From JAAYKS01 sp964479435 (GTDB lineage: Bacteria; Bacillota; Clostridia; Saccharofermentanales; UBA5734): a stretch of 16,172 nucleotides of DNA. Each line of letters begins with the position of its first letter. The first letter of the stretch is position 1. This document shows positions 6,223 to 12,934 of the stretch, piece after piece. Both the position numbers and the translations under genes were made by a program. Location: positions 1 to 16,172 of the forward strand of contig CAYZME010000045.1 in NCBI GenBank assembly GCA_964479435.1, given 5' to 3'. The notes beneath the pieces are model-generated. The model worked only from the letters and a program-made list of their open reading frames with translations, was not told the origin of the DNA and made no database searches.

Positions 6223-7997
6223 AACCCCTCACCTCTTTCCCGCCACGCGCGTACAATCTCGGCGGCTGCGCTTTCGGCCGTAAAGCAGGCCGGATGAACC
6301 GTGGGCAGAAGCTTTTTCAATTCCAGCAAAAAAGCGACGGTCGCCGGCGGCAATAGACCGGCCGCGGCCATCTCTTCGGGCCGGCCAAACACCTCGGCCG
6401 GAGTGCCCGCGCAAATCGCGCGGCCTTCACTGAGCACCAGAATCCGATCCGCGAGGCGGGCGATATCGTCCATACTATGCGAAACCAACAAGATGGTGAT
6501 TCCCTGCTCACGCAATCCCGCGACGTATCCGAGAATCTCATCGCGACCGGCCGGGTCCAACCCGGCCGCCGGCTCGTCCAACACCAGAATATCCGGTTTC
6601 ATTGACAGGACGCCGGCGATCGCGGCACGTCGGCGTTGCCCACCCGACAACTCGAAAGGCGAACGTTCCAGATCCGCTGCGGTCAAACCGACAATTCGCG
6701 CCGCTTCTTGGACGCGTTGTTCCACCTCATGTGAATCCAATCCCATTTTGCGCGGGCCAAACGCGATATCCGCAAAAACAGTTTCTTCAAAGAGCTGGTG
6801 CTCCGGATATTGGAACAGCAAGGCAACGCGTTGGCGAATCTTGCGTATATCGGCATTCACCGCCGGATCCAATCCCAGCACATTGATAATTCCCGCCTTG
6901 GGACGGATCAAGCCATTCAGATGCTGGATGAGCGTCGACTTTCCCGAACCGCTGTGGCCGACAACCCCGAGCAGCTCGCCCGCGTATAACGAAAAGGTCA
7001 CATCGTGAAGGGATTCGGTGGCAAACGGGGTGTCCGGTGTATAGGTATGGGACAAATGGGCGACGTCGATGACGACATCATCCTCTGTGCGCGAGAAAGC
7101 CCGGCTCGCATCTTGTTGCCGGGATGTGGGCGCGGCAAACGGTTTGGCTTCCGTCAGCACGCGCATGATGGCCAGCGCCGCTTCACGGGGTGACGATGCT
7201 TCCAGCGGTCGCAAAGGCACACCGGCCATCTGCGCCAATTGATGCGCGATTTCGATATGGGCCGGTACATCCAGCCCTTCCGCGCGGATTTGCTCCGGAT
7301 GATCAAATATTTCCGCCGGCGTGCCCTCCAAAATGGCTTTCCCTTCCGAGAGCACCAGGACCCGGTCCGCCAATAATGCTTCTTCCATATTGTGTGTGAT
7401 ATTGACAACCGTTAAGCGGTTCTCGCTCACCAATTGAGTCACAAGCCGAATGAAATCCATGCGGCTCACGGGATCCAGCATCGAGGTCGCTTCGTCCAGG
7501 ATCAGGCACTGCGGCTGCATGGCCAGGATGCCGGCGATGGCCAATTTTTGCTTCTGGCCTCCGGACAGCAGATGCGGTTCCTTGGTCGCATAATCCGACA
7601 GACCGACATAATCCAACGCCTGATCCACCGCCAAACGCATCTCCGCGCGCGGCATACCGATATTCTCCGGTCCGAATGCCACGTCTTCTTCGACCGTGGT
7701 GCCGACAATCTGGTTGTCGGGGTTTTGAAACACCATCCCGCAGGCACGGCGTATATCCCAGACCGCGGCGTCGTCCGACGTGTCGCGTCCCAGCACGAGC
7801 ACACGGCCCACGTCCGGCACTTCGAGACCGTTGAGCAAGCGCGCCAAGGTCGACTTGCCCGATCCATTGCGTCCCAAAATGGCGATGTGCTCTCCTTTGG
7901 GGATATCCAACGTAACGTCTTTGACCGCCATGAGCGCAAAAACGGTATTGCGATCGTATTCGAACCGGACCCGTTCAACTTGAATAAACGTTTCCAT
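6219..7997 (-). CDS. ecfA: Fused ECF transporter ATPase, EcfA1 and EcfA2 in one polypeptide
   Basis: One 592-residue chain contains two complete ABC ATPase domains that power vitamin uptake with EcfT. Domain 1 (about 3-280) has Walker A GRNGSGKST (42-50), signature LSGGQ (144-148), Walker B LILDEA (165-170) ending in the EcfA1-type DEATSMLDP, and switch His202. Domain 2 (about 308-590) has GHSGSGKST (347-355), LSGGQ (450-454), LVLDEP (471-476) ending in the EcfA2-type DEPAAGLDP, and His507. A polar linker of roughly 25 residues joins them. In most Firmicutes this locus has two separate genes, ecfA1 and ecfA2. There is no stop or frameshift between the halves, and both sets of catalytic motifs are intact. 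The ATG at 7997 is chosen because METFIQVERV begins the family alignment; it has only a weak GGAAG upstream. An in-frame GTG at 8012 is possible. Confidence 0.93.
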   Translation of the reverse strand: METFIQVERVRFEYDRNTVFALMAVKDVTLDIPKGEHIAILGRNGSGKSTLARLLNGLEVPDVGRVLVLGRDTSDDAAVWDIRRACGMVFQNPDNQIVGTTVEEDVAFGPENIGMPRAEMRLAVDQALDYVGLSDYATKEPHLLSGGQKQKLAIAGILAMQPQCLILDEATSMLDPVSRMDFIRLVTQLVSENRLTVVNITHNMEEALLADRVLVLSEGKAILEGTPAEIFDHPEQIRAEGLDVPAHIEIAHQLAQMAGVPLRPLEASSPREAALAIMRVLTEAKPFAAPTSRQQDASRAFSRTEDDVVIDVAHLSHTYTPDTPFATESLHDVTFSLYAGELLGVVGHSGSGKSTLIQHLNGLIRPKAGIINVLGLDPAVNADIRKIRQRVALLFQYPEHQLFEETVFADIAFGPRKMGLDSHEVEQRVQEAARIVGLTAADLERSPFELSGGQRRRAAIAGVLSMKPDILVLDEPAAGLDPAGRDEILGYVAGLREQGITILLVSHSMDDIARLADRILVLSEGRAICAGTPAEVFGRPEEMAAAGLLPPATVAFLLELKKLLPTVHPACFTAESAAAEIVRAWRERGEGL

Positions 7998-8047
7998 ACA
8001 CTTCCATTCCACGCGTAGACAAATTCAACTCGCACACGATGATGCGT

Positions 8048-8075
8048 AAAAGGGCAAGCCAATCGCCTGCCCCTT
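8048..8075 (-). terminator. Hairpin with short T-run between rplQ and the ECF genes
   Basis: Minus-strand RNA can form an 11-bp stem including two G-U pairs (8065-8075 with 8049-8059) around a 5-nt loop. The 3' arm runs into TTTT. It lies about 45 nt after the rplQ stop and may end or attenuate the alpha-operon transcript before the transporter genes. The U-run is short and partly inside the stem, so termination is probably incomplete. Confidence 0.6.
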
Positions 8076-8119
8076 CCCGCTGCTGTATGGTTGAAATGCC
8101 AGAGACGATTGGTTGCCAG

Positions 8120-8647
8120 CTATTCTACAAATTCCAAAATGGCCATCTCGGCAGCATCGCCGCGGCGGGGTCCCAATTTGATCACACGGCAATATCCTCC
8201 GGCGCGGCCGGCAAATTTTGGCGCGATTTCATTAAAGAGCTTGTCGACCGGGTTGAGCGCCTCTCCATCGGCATTGCGGCTGCGATTGAGCCAACGGATG
8301 GCTTGGCGCCGCGCGGCCAGGCGACTGGGGTAATCGACCTGAACCATTTCGGTTTTGGTCTCGCGATCCACCGCGTCATACCGCACATCGTTTTTGGATT
8401 TTTTAGACACCAGGACTTTGCGTCCTTTGCTGTCGACTTTGGCGGATGATTTCAAAACTTCGCGTGTCTCAAAATGGTCTTTTTCCTTGGCGGCGATGGT
8501 GATCAGTTTTTCGGCGATACGCTTGACTTCAAGCGCGCGCGCCTCGGTGGTTTCAATCCGACCGTATAGAACCAGATCGGTCACCATGCCTTTGAGCATG
8601 GAGAGGCGCAGATCGGTTGCACGTCCGAGTTTTCTGTGTGCAGGCAT
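8120..8647 (-). CDS. rplQ: 50S ribosomal protein L17, with internal insert
   Basis: A large-subunit protein near the peptide exit tunnel. The 175 residues far exceed the usual 112-127. The N-terminal RKLGR-TDLR-ML-region and IETTEARALEVKRIAEKLIT (31-50) are standard, as is the C-terminal FNEIAPKFAGRAGGYCRVIKLGPRRGD part. Between them, residues about 57-106 form a charged insert rich in Lys, Asp and Val, followed by the conserved RLAARR. From general knowledge, L17 with inserts here occurs in some Clostridia. Shine-Dalgarno AGGAGG lies 8 bases before the ATG. It is the last ribosomal gene of the alpha operon, 44 nt after rpoA. Confidence 0.96.
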   Translation of the reverse strand: MPAHRKLGRATDLRLSMLKGMVTDLVLYGRIETTEARALEVKRIAEKLITIAAKEKDHFETREVLKSSAKVDSKGRKVLVSKKSKNDVRYDAVDRETKTEMVQVDYPSRLAARRQAIRWLNRSRNADGEALNPVDKLFNEIAPKFAGRAGGYCRVIKLGPRRGDAAEMAILEFVE

Positions 8648-8691
8648 GGCCTTATCCTCCTGTAAACGAAGAAACGATGGGATGAACGGGC

Positions 8692-9645
8692 TTATTCTTT
8701 GCCGTCAGCCAAGGTCAATCCGTATTCGTTTAATTTCTCGATGACTTCTTCCAGTGATTTCTTACCCAGGTTACGAACCTTCATCATCTCATTTTCCGAG
8801 CGAATCGCTAAATCGCCAATGGTATTGATGCCGGCACGCTTGAGGCAGTTATACGTGCGAACAGAAAAATCGAGTTCTTCGATTAACTTTTCCAGCTCGC
8901 GATTGTGGCCGGCGCCCTCGCCTGAATCTCGAAAACTGGGGCTGGCGGCCGATTCGTTCAGGGCAATGAACAAGGAAAGATGCTCACTCAATATGCCCGC
9001 CCCCAGGCCGAGCGCTTCGCCGGCTGTCAGTGTCCCGTCTGTCCAGACTTCCAAAGTCAATTTGTCAAAATCGGTGAACTGACCGACACGGGTGTCCTCC
9101 ACGCCGTAATTGACTTTTTTCACCGGCGTGAAGATGGAATCAATGGGGATTACGCCGATCGGCTGATTGGGCCACTTGTTGCGATCCGCCGTATTGTAAC
9201 CGCGTCCCCTGCTGATGGTCAATTCCATGAACAGGCGCCCTTCGCCGTTGAGGGTGGCGATTGGCTGATCGGGGTTCATGATCTCAATCTCTTCGTCCCG
9301 GACGATATCGCCGGCTGTGACAACGCCGGTTCTGCCCTCATCCGTGCTGATATAAACCGTTTTGGGACCATCCACATGCAATTTGGCGCGGATGCCTTTC
9401 ACGTTGAGAATGATCTCGGTCATGTCTTCGATCAATCCCGTGACAGTTGAAAATTCATGAAGCACACCCTCAATACGAATCGCCGTCACCGCCGCGCCCG
9501 GCAAAGAGGAAAGCAAAACTCGGCGTAGAGAGTTGCCCATCGTGATTCCGTATCCACGTTCCAGCGGTTCAACGACAAACTTGCCGTATGAACCGTCCGC
9601 AATTTCCTCCACACATTCAATCACAGGCTTGTTTATTTCAATCAT
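8692..9645 (-). CDS. rpoA: RNA polymerase alpha subunit
   Basis: The 317-residue alpha subunit; its dimer starts RNA polymerase assembly, and its C-terminal domain contacts promoter UP elements and activators. The N-terminal domain (about 1-230) includes GYGITMGNSLRRVLLSSLPG (31-50), the classic dimer and beta-contact segment. A linker (about 231-252) leads to the C-terminal domain (about 255-310) with VRTYNCLKRAGI (262-273; Arg263 matches the DNA-contacting Arg265 of E. coli) and NLGKKSL (292-298). The ATG is preceded by GAGGAGG at good spacing. Its place after rpsD and before rplQ is standard for Clostridia. Confidence 0.98.
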   Translation of the reverse strand: MIEINKPVIECVEEIADGSYGKFVVEPLERGYGITMGNSLRRVLLSSLPGAAVTAIRIEGVLHEFSTVTGLIEDMTEIILNVKGIRAKLHVDGPKTVYISTDEGRTGVVTAGDIVRDEEIEIMNPDQPIATLNGEGRLFMELTISRGRGYNTADRNKWPNQPIGVIPIDSIFTPVKKVNYGVEDTRVGQFTDFDKLTLEVWTDGTLTAGEALGLGAGILSEHLSLFIALNESAASPSFRDSGEGAGHNRELEKLIEELDFSVRTYNCLKRAGINTIGDLAIRSENEMMKVRNLGKKSLEEVIEKLNEYGLTLADGKE

Positions 9646-9669
9646 CCGTTTCCTCCTCTATCAGGACGG

Positions 9670-9693
9670 GCGCGACGCGGACCGCCGCGGCGC
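9670..9693 (-). promoter_or_regulatory. GC-rich hairpin in the rpsD-rpoA gap
   Basis: In the 66-nt gap between rpsD and rpoA, GCGC-CGCGG pairs with CCGCG-GCGC (9 bp with a 2-nt bulge and a 4-nt loop). It ends about 11 bases before the rpoA Shine-Dalgarno. There is no T-run, so it is unlikely to be a terminator. It could tune rpoA translation or mRNA processing; this is inference. Confidence 0.45.
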
Positions 9694-9711
9694 GATGCTG
9701 CAAAGGGAGCT

Positions 9712-10326
9712 TTATTTCGAGTAGAGCTCGACGATCAGGTGCTCGCGGACTTCCAGATCGACATCCTCGCGGGTCGGAATCTGCACGATACTCCCCTTCA
9801 GGGCCTCACGGTCAAAAGACAGCCATTGCGGAGTCAACCGTTCCGGCAAGTCACGGAATTTCGGTGAGGTGCGCGAACGCTCGCGAACCGCGATTTCATC
9901 CCCTGCTTTGAGGACAATGGACGGAATGTTCACCTTTTTACCGTTTACAGTAAAATGCCCATGCGTGACCAATTGGCGAGCTTCCGCCCGGGAAGAGGCC
10001 AGTCCCATACGATACACAATATTGTCCATACGCAATTCCAGCAGGCGCAGGAGATTCTCACCGCTCTTCCCTTTGAGGCGCGATGCGGTCAAATATGTTT
10101 TATGGAACTGTTTTTCCAAAAGACCGTAGAAACGTTTGGTCTTCTGCTTTTCACGCAATTGTGTGCCGTATTCGGATACTTTTTTACGACCCTGGCCGTG
10201 TTGACCCGGGACATAAGAGCGGCGGGAAATGGCGCATTTACTCGTAAAGCAGCGGGTGCCCTTGAGAAAAAGCTTTTCATTCTCTCTGCGGCAAAGCCTG
10301 CAGACAGCTTCTGTATATCTAGCCAT
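9712..10326 (-). CDS. rpsD: 30S ribosomal protein S4, zinc-binding form
   Basis: A primary 16S rRNA-binding protein that nucleates 30S assembly. The 204 residues match the family. Four cysteines at 9, 12, 26 and 31 make the zinc-containing (C+) version. The S4 RNA-binding domain is clear around 90-150, with LELRMDNIVYRMGLA and the VTHGHFTVNGK region. Shine-Dalgarno GGAGG lies 11 bases before the ATG. Its location between rpsK and rpoA is typical of Clostridia, whereas Bacillus keeps rpsD elsewhere. In E. coli S4 represses its own operon; whether that happens here cannot be read from the gene itself. Confidence 0.98.
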   Translation of the reverse strand: MARYTEAVCRLCRRENEKLFLKGTRCFTSKCAISRRSYVPGQHGQGRKKVSEYGTQLREKQKTKRFYGLLEKQFHKTYLTASRLKGKSGENLLRLLELRMDNIVYRMGLASSRAEARQLVTHGHFTVNGKKVNIPSIVLKAGDEIAVRERSRTSPKFRDLPERLTPQWLSFDREALKGSIVQIPTREDVDLEVREHLIVELYSK

Positions 10327-10346
10327 GTTGCACTATACCTCCGGGG

Positions 10347-10748
10347 TCAGACTCGGCGCCGCTTGGGCGGCCGGCAACCATTGTGCGGAATGGGTGTGAC
10401 ATCTTTGATCATTACGACTTCGAGACCCGCTGCCTGTAAAGAGCGGATGGCGGCTTCGCGGCCGGCACCGGGCCCTTTGACGTAGACCTCGACCGTGCGC
10501 ATGCCGTGATCGGCCGCTGTCCGCGCGGCGCTCTCCGCGGCCTGCTGGGCCGCGAACGGGGTGCCTTTGCGGGAGCCTTTCATTCCCATCGCGCCAGCGC
10601 TCGACCAGGAAATCACATTGCCGCCGGGATCGGCGATCGTAACAATCGTATTATTAAATGTCGAATGAATATGCGCTGTACCGCGATCAATATTCTTTCG
10701 CTCTCTTCTTCTCGGACGGGCAGCCGATCTTTTTGCTGCTTTTGCCAT
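10347..10748 (-). CDS. rpsK: 30S ribosomal protein S11
   Basis: A component of the small-subunit platform near the 3' end of 16S rRNA and the mRNA exit. The 133 residues are the expected length. A basic N-terminus (1-20) is followed by the conserved HIHSTFNNTIVTI segment (26-38), GSRKGTPFAAQ (58-68), the YVKGPGAGRE loop (89-98) and the PHNGCRPPKRRRV C-terminus (121-133). Shine-Dalgarno GGAGG is 10 bases upstream of the ATG. It follows rpsM by 15 nt and precedes rpsD by 20 nt. Confidence 0.98.
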   Translation of the reverse strand: MAKAAKRSAARPRRRERKNIDRGTAHIHSTFNNTIVTIADPGGNVISWSSAGAMGMKGSRKGTPFAAQQAAESAARTAADHGMRTVEVYVKGPGAGREAAIRSLQAAGLEVVMIKDVTPIPHNGCRPPKRRRV

Positions 10749-10763
10749 GTGTCGGGTTCCTCC

Positions 10764-11132
10764 TTATCTACGCTTGCCGGCGATCGCGCGGCTGGGGCCT
10801 TTACGGGTCCTGGCATTGGTCTTTGTCCGTTGCCCGCGAACAGGAAGCCCCTGGCGGTGGCGGCGGCCACGATAGCAGCCAATTTCAACCAACCGCTTGA
10901 TGTTAAGCGCAACTTCGCGCCGGAGATCACCCTCCACGCGGTAATTGTTTTCAATCGTATCTCTTATTTTGGCGATTTCGTCTTCGGTCAGATCTTTGAC
11001 CCGCGTATCGGGATCGATCGCGCAGGCTTCGAGAATTTTGTTGGATATCGTGCGCCCAATCCCATAAATATAGGTAAGGGCAATTTCGACTCGTTTCTCG
11101 TTCGGCAAATCCACTCCGGATATACGTGCCAT
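10764..11132 (-). CDS. rpsM: 30S ribosomal protein S13
   Basis: A 122-residue protein of the 30S head that contacts the P-site tRNA and forms intersubunit bridges. The sequence MARISGVDLP at the start, GIGRTISNKIL (24-34), YRGRRHRQGLPVRGQRTKTN (93-112) and a basic tail are diagnostic. The ATG at 11132 has GGAGG 10 bases upstream. The frame is open further upstream to a TTG at 11309, but that stretch has no S13 similarity and overlaps a hairpin-rich leader. It begins the alpha-operon part of the cluster and follows a 200-nt gap. Confidence 0.98.
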   Translation of the reverse strand: MARISGVDLPNEKRVEIALTYIYGIGRTISNKILEACAIDPDTRVKDLTEDEIAKIRDTIENNYRVEGDLRREVALNIKRLVEIGCYRGRRHRQGLPVRGQRTKTNARTRKGPSRAIAGKRR

Positions 11133-11332
11133 TCGTGTGTTACCTCCGTTTAAATACGTCTCAATCAATATCGGATCAACATGATCGGGGTGAACGTGGA
11201 AACCACGGCAGCCGTACCCCTCATGGAATCTCCATTTTGAGCCCGTTTGTCGAATAACGGGCAATCCCGCCGGGCGCTGGTGACACAAAACAATCTCTGT
11301 CGTGCGCAACAGCGGAAAACCGGCTATGCCGG
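11133..11332 (-). promoter_or_regulatory. Structured leader between rpmJ and rpsM
   Basis: This 200-nt gap is the longest non-coding stretch inside the ribosomal cluster. Inverted repeats in order of transcription: a 6-bp stem with a 3-nt loop at 11319-11333, followed by TTTT; a 7-bp stem GCCCGTT/AACGGGC at 11241-11262, whose GCCCG could instead pair with 11271-11275; a nested structure at 11187-11220 with outer GGGGT/ACCCC and inner CGTGG-TTT-CCACG; and a 5-bp stem at 11174-11186. The rpsM Shine-Dalgarno follows about 25 nt later. This is where E. coli has its S4-controlled alpha leader, so a regulatory role is plausible but inferred. Confidence 0.5.
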
Positions 11333-11446
11333 TCAGCCTTGTTTCTGCTTATGCTTCGGATCCGAGCAAATCACCATGACTTTGCCTTTGCGTTTGATCA
11401 CTTTGCATTTTTCGCACATCGGTTTGACGGATGGTCGTACTTTCAT
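11333..11446 (-). CDS. rpmJ: 50S ribosomal protein L36, zinc-binding form
   Basis: The smallest large-subunit protein, 37 residues beginning MKVRPSVKPMCEKC. Cys11, Cys14, Cys27 and His32 form the zinc ribbon of the C+ version. Shine-Dalgarno AAGGAGG stands 8 bases before the ATG at 11446. Another ATG two codons upstream is too close to it, and the longer open frame to 11554 has no family support. It follows infA after a 144-nt gap that may hold a promoter, and is followed at once by a small hairpin overlapping its stop codon. Confidence 0.97.
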   Translation of the reverse strand: MKVRPSVKPMCEKCKVIKRKGKVMVICSDPKHKQKQG

Positions 11447-11526
11447 GGTCATAACCTCCTTGCCGCGATTGTCAGCACCGTTCTCGTGGCGCACGAAAGA
11501 TGTACATAACAAGCGCATGCTAAAGT

Positions 11527-11554
11527 AGTTTATCAGAATCTGCTTAAAAATCAA
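11527..11554 (-). promoter_or_regulatory. Possible internal promoter upstream of rpmJ
   Basis: Minus strand, in the infA-rpmJ gap: -35-like TTGATT (11549-11554), a 16-base spacer, and -10-like TAAACT (11527-11532) preceded by TGA, an extended -10 feature. Each hexamer matches 4 of 6 consensus bases. It could give separate expression of rpmJ and the alpha-operon genes. The gap is AT-richer than the genes around it. Confidence 0.4.
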
Positions 11555-11590
11555 GCGCTACAAACGATTGATCACAGATTTTCGTACCGG

Positions 11591-11809
11591 TCACTTCGCG
11601 CGCCAGGTGATTCGGCCGCGCGTGAGATCGTACGGGGACAATTCGATGGTCACCCGGTCGCCCGGCAGGATCTTGATGTAGTTTTGGCGTAAGCGGCCGG
11701 AAATATGCGCGATGATCTCATGGCCATTTTCCAGCTTGACTTTAAAGACTGCGTTGGGCAACGAGTCCGCTACTACGCCTTCCACTTCAATCACATCTTC
11801 TTTTGACAT
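11591..11809 (-). CDS. infA: Translation initiation factor IF-1
   Basis: A 72-residue OB-fold protein that binds the 30S A site during initiation and supports IF-2 and IF-3. The sequence MSKEDVIEVEGVV at the start, the central NGHEIIAHISGRLRQNYI (28-45) and the end GDRVTIELSPYDLTRGRI (50-67) are near-invariant family features. An AAAGGAGG Shine-Dalgarno lies in the last codons of the upstream KOW gene, about 11 bases before the ATG. The position after map and the KOW gene and before rpmJ is standard for Clostridia. Confidence 0.98.
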   Translation of the reverse strand: MSKEDVIEVEGVVADSLPNAVFKVKLENGHEIIAHISGRLRQNYIKILPGDRVTIELSPYDLTRGRITWRAK

Positions 11810-11812
11810 GTG

Positions 11813-12157
11813 TCAGTTTTCCTCCTTTCCTCTCATTTCTGTATCGTCTCTGTCTGTCAGACCACTTTGCTCCAGCTGGGTCCTGAGATAGGTGCGAATG
11901 TGCGCGTTGCGCGCGCCCGGGTCGCGGATCTGTGCAAGGCCGCACAGCCACGCGTCCGCGTCGGGGGGCTTACCGCAATCCTTCACATGGCGGATATTTT
12001 TTCGCTTCGGCTTTTCATATGTCCGGCCCGCGCCATTCGCCAGGTACAGAGTCGTGCCGGACTGGGAACGGATGGTAATAAAGGCTTTACCGCATTCGCG
12101 GCCACTCAACGCCAGGACGATGTGACCGGGCGGCAGGCACAATTGGGATTTCCTCAT
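11813..12157 (-). CDS. KOW-domain RNA-binding protein (L14e-like)
   Basis: A 114-residue protein that I identify from position plus its N-terminal KOW-like segment (PPGHIVLALSGRECGKAFIT, about 9-28), with the G-x-I-V then G-R-x-x-G pattern seen in KOW domains. Small proteins of this kind, sometimes labelled ribosomal L14e-like, are encoded between map and infA in many Clostridia; a role in RNA binding or ribosome function is presumed. The middle (about 50-75) is basic and Pro-rich, and the end is charged. Its ATG overlaps the map stop (ATGA) and it ends 3 nt before infA, whose Shine-Dalgarno it contains, so all three are probably translationally coupled. Precise function is unproven. Confidence 0.82.
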   Translation of the reverse strand: MRKSQLCLPPGHIVLALSGRECGKAFITIRSQSGTTLYLANGAGRTYEKPKRKNIRHVKDCGKPPDADAWLCGLAQIRDPGARNAHIRTYLRTQLEQSGLTDRDDTEMRGKEEN

Positions 12158-12933
12158 ACGCGGACCGTCTTCCGGCCGCCCGGCAACGTCAGCAACCGTG
12201 GCCCTTCCGCGGTGATGGCAATGGTGTTTTCATAATGCGCCGAGGGCTGACCGTCCGCCGTTTCCACTGTCCAGCCATCCTCATGGAGGATCACATCCGC
12301 GGTGCCGAGGTTGATCATGGGTTCGACGGCAATCACCATCCCCGGAACCAGGCGGGCTCCCCGACCGGGCCGCCCGTAATTGGGAACATCGGGACTCTCG
12401 TGCAGGCGCTGGCCGATTCCATGCCCGCTCAAAACCCGAACCACTCCGTAACCCAGGCTTTCAGCATAGGATTGAATCGCGTGCGAGATATCCCCCACCC
12501 GATTGCCCGGGACAGCCGCGTCAAAGCCGCGCCAAAAGCAGGCCTCGGTATCCTGCACCAATTTTTTCACTTTTTCCGGCACCCGGCCGACGATGAATGT
12601 ACGTGCGGCATCCCCGTGCCAGCCGTCCACAACGGCGCCAAAATCCACACTGACGATGGACCCGTCGCGGATGATGCGGTCGGTAGATGGGATTCCGTGT
12701 ACAACTTCTGAATCAATTGAAATGCACGTGGCGGCCGGATAAGGCGGATCTCCGTAATGAAGAAAAGAAGGTAGAGCGTGTTCGCGAGACAACAACTCCA
12801 TGGCGATCCGGTCCAGGTCGGCAGTAGAAATCCCCGGTCGGACCGCTTGCCCGATGGCGTCCAGAACCAAAGCCACAACCCGCCCCGCACGGGCCATTTT
12901 TTCGATTTCGGCTGGTGTTTTTACCACAAACAT
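12154..12933 (-). CDS. map: Type I methionine aminopeptidase
   Basis: Removes the initiator methionine from nascent proteins when the second residue is small. The 259 residues are a standard bacterial type Ia enzyme. The five metal ligands can be placed: Asp97 (SVDFG), Asp108 (HGDAAR), His171 (SGHGIG), Glu204 (AVEPM) and Glu235 (HYENT). His79 in VVHGIP is the conserved substrate-side His. It starts only 1 nt after the adk stop with no strong Shine-Dalgarno of its own, which suggests coupling to adk translation, and it overlaps the KOW gene by 4 nt. Confidence 0.97.
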   Translation of the reverse strand: MFVVKTPAEIEKMARAGRVVALVLDAIGQAVRPGISTADLDRIAMELLSREHALPSFLHYGDPPYPAATCISIDSEVVHGIPSTDRIIRDGSIVSVDFGAVVDGWHGDAARTFIVGRVPEKVKKLVQDTEACFWRGFDAAVPGNRVGDISHAIQSYAESLGYGVVRVLSGHGIGQRLHESPDVPNYGRPGRGARLVPGMVIAVEPMINLGTADVILHEDGWTVETADGQPSAHYENTIAITAEGPRLLTLPGGRKTVRV

Positions 12934-12934
12934 A

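Noticed and set aside
6301..7008. A 235-codon plus-strand open frame
   Set aside because: It is antisense to the fused ECF ATPase; long shadow frames are expected opposite GC-rich coding sequence.
10506..11153. A 215-codon plus-strand open frame over rpsK, rpsM and part of the leader
   Set aside because: It is antisense to two certain ribosomal-protein genes and has no recognisable features of its own.
11133..11309. In-frame upstream extension of rpsM starting at a TTG
   Set aside because: The added 59 residues have no S13 similarity, the TTG lacks a clear ribosome binding site, and the ATG at 11132 has a good one. The region is better explained as a structured leader.
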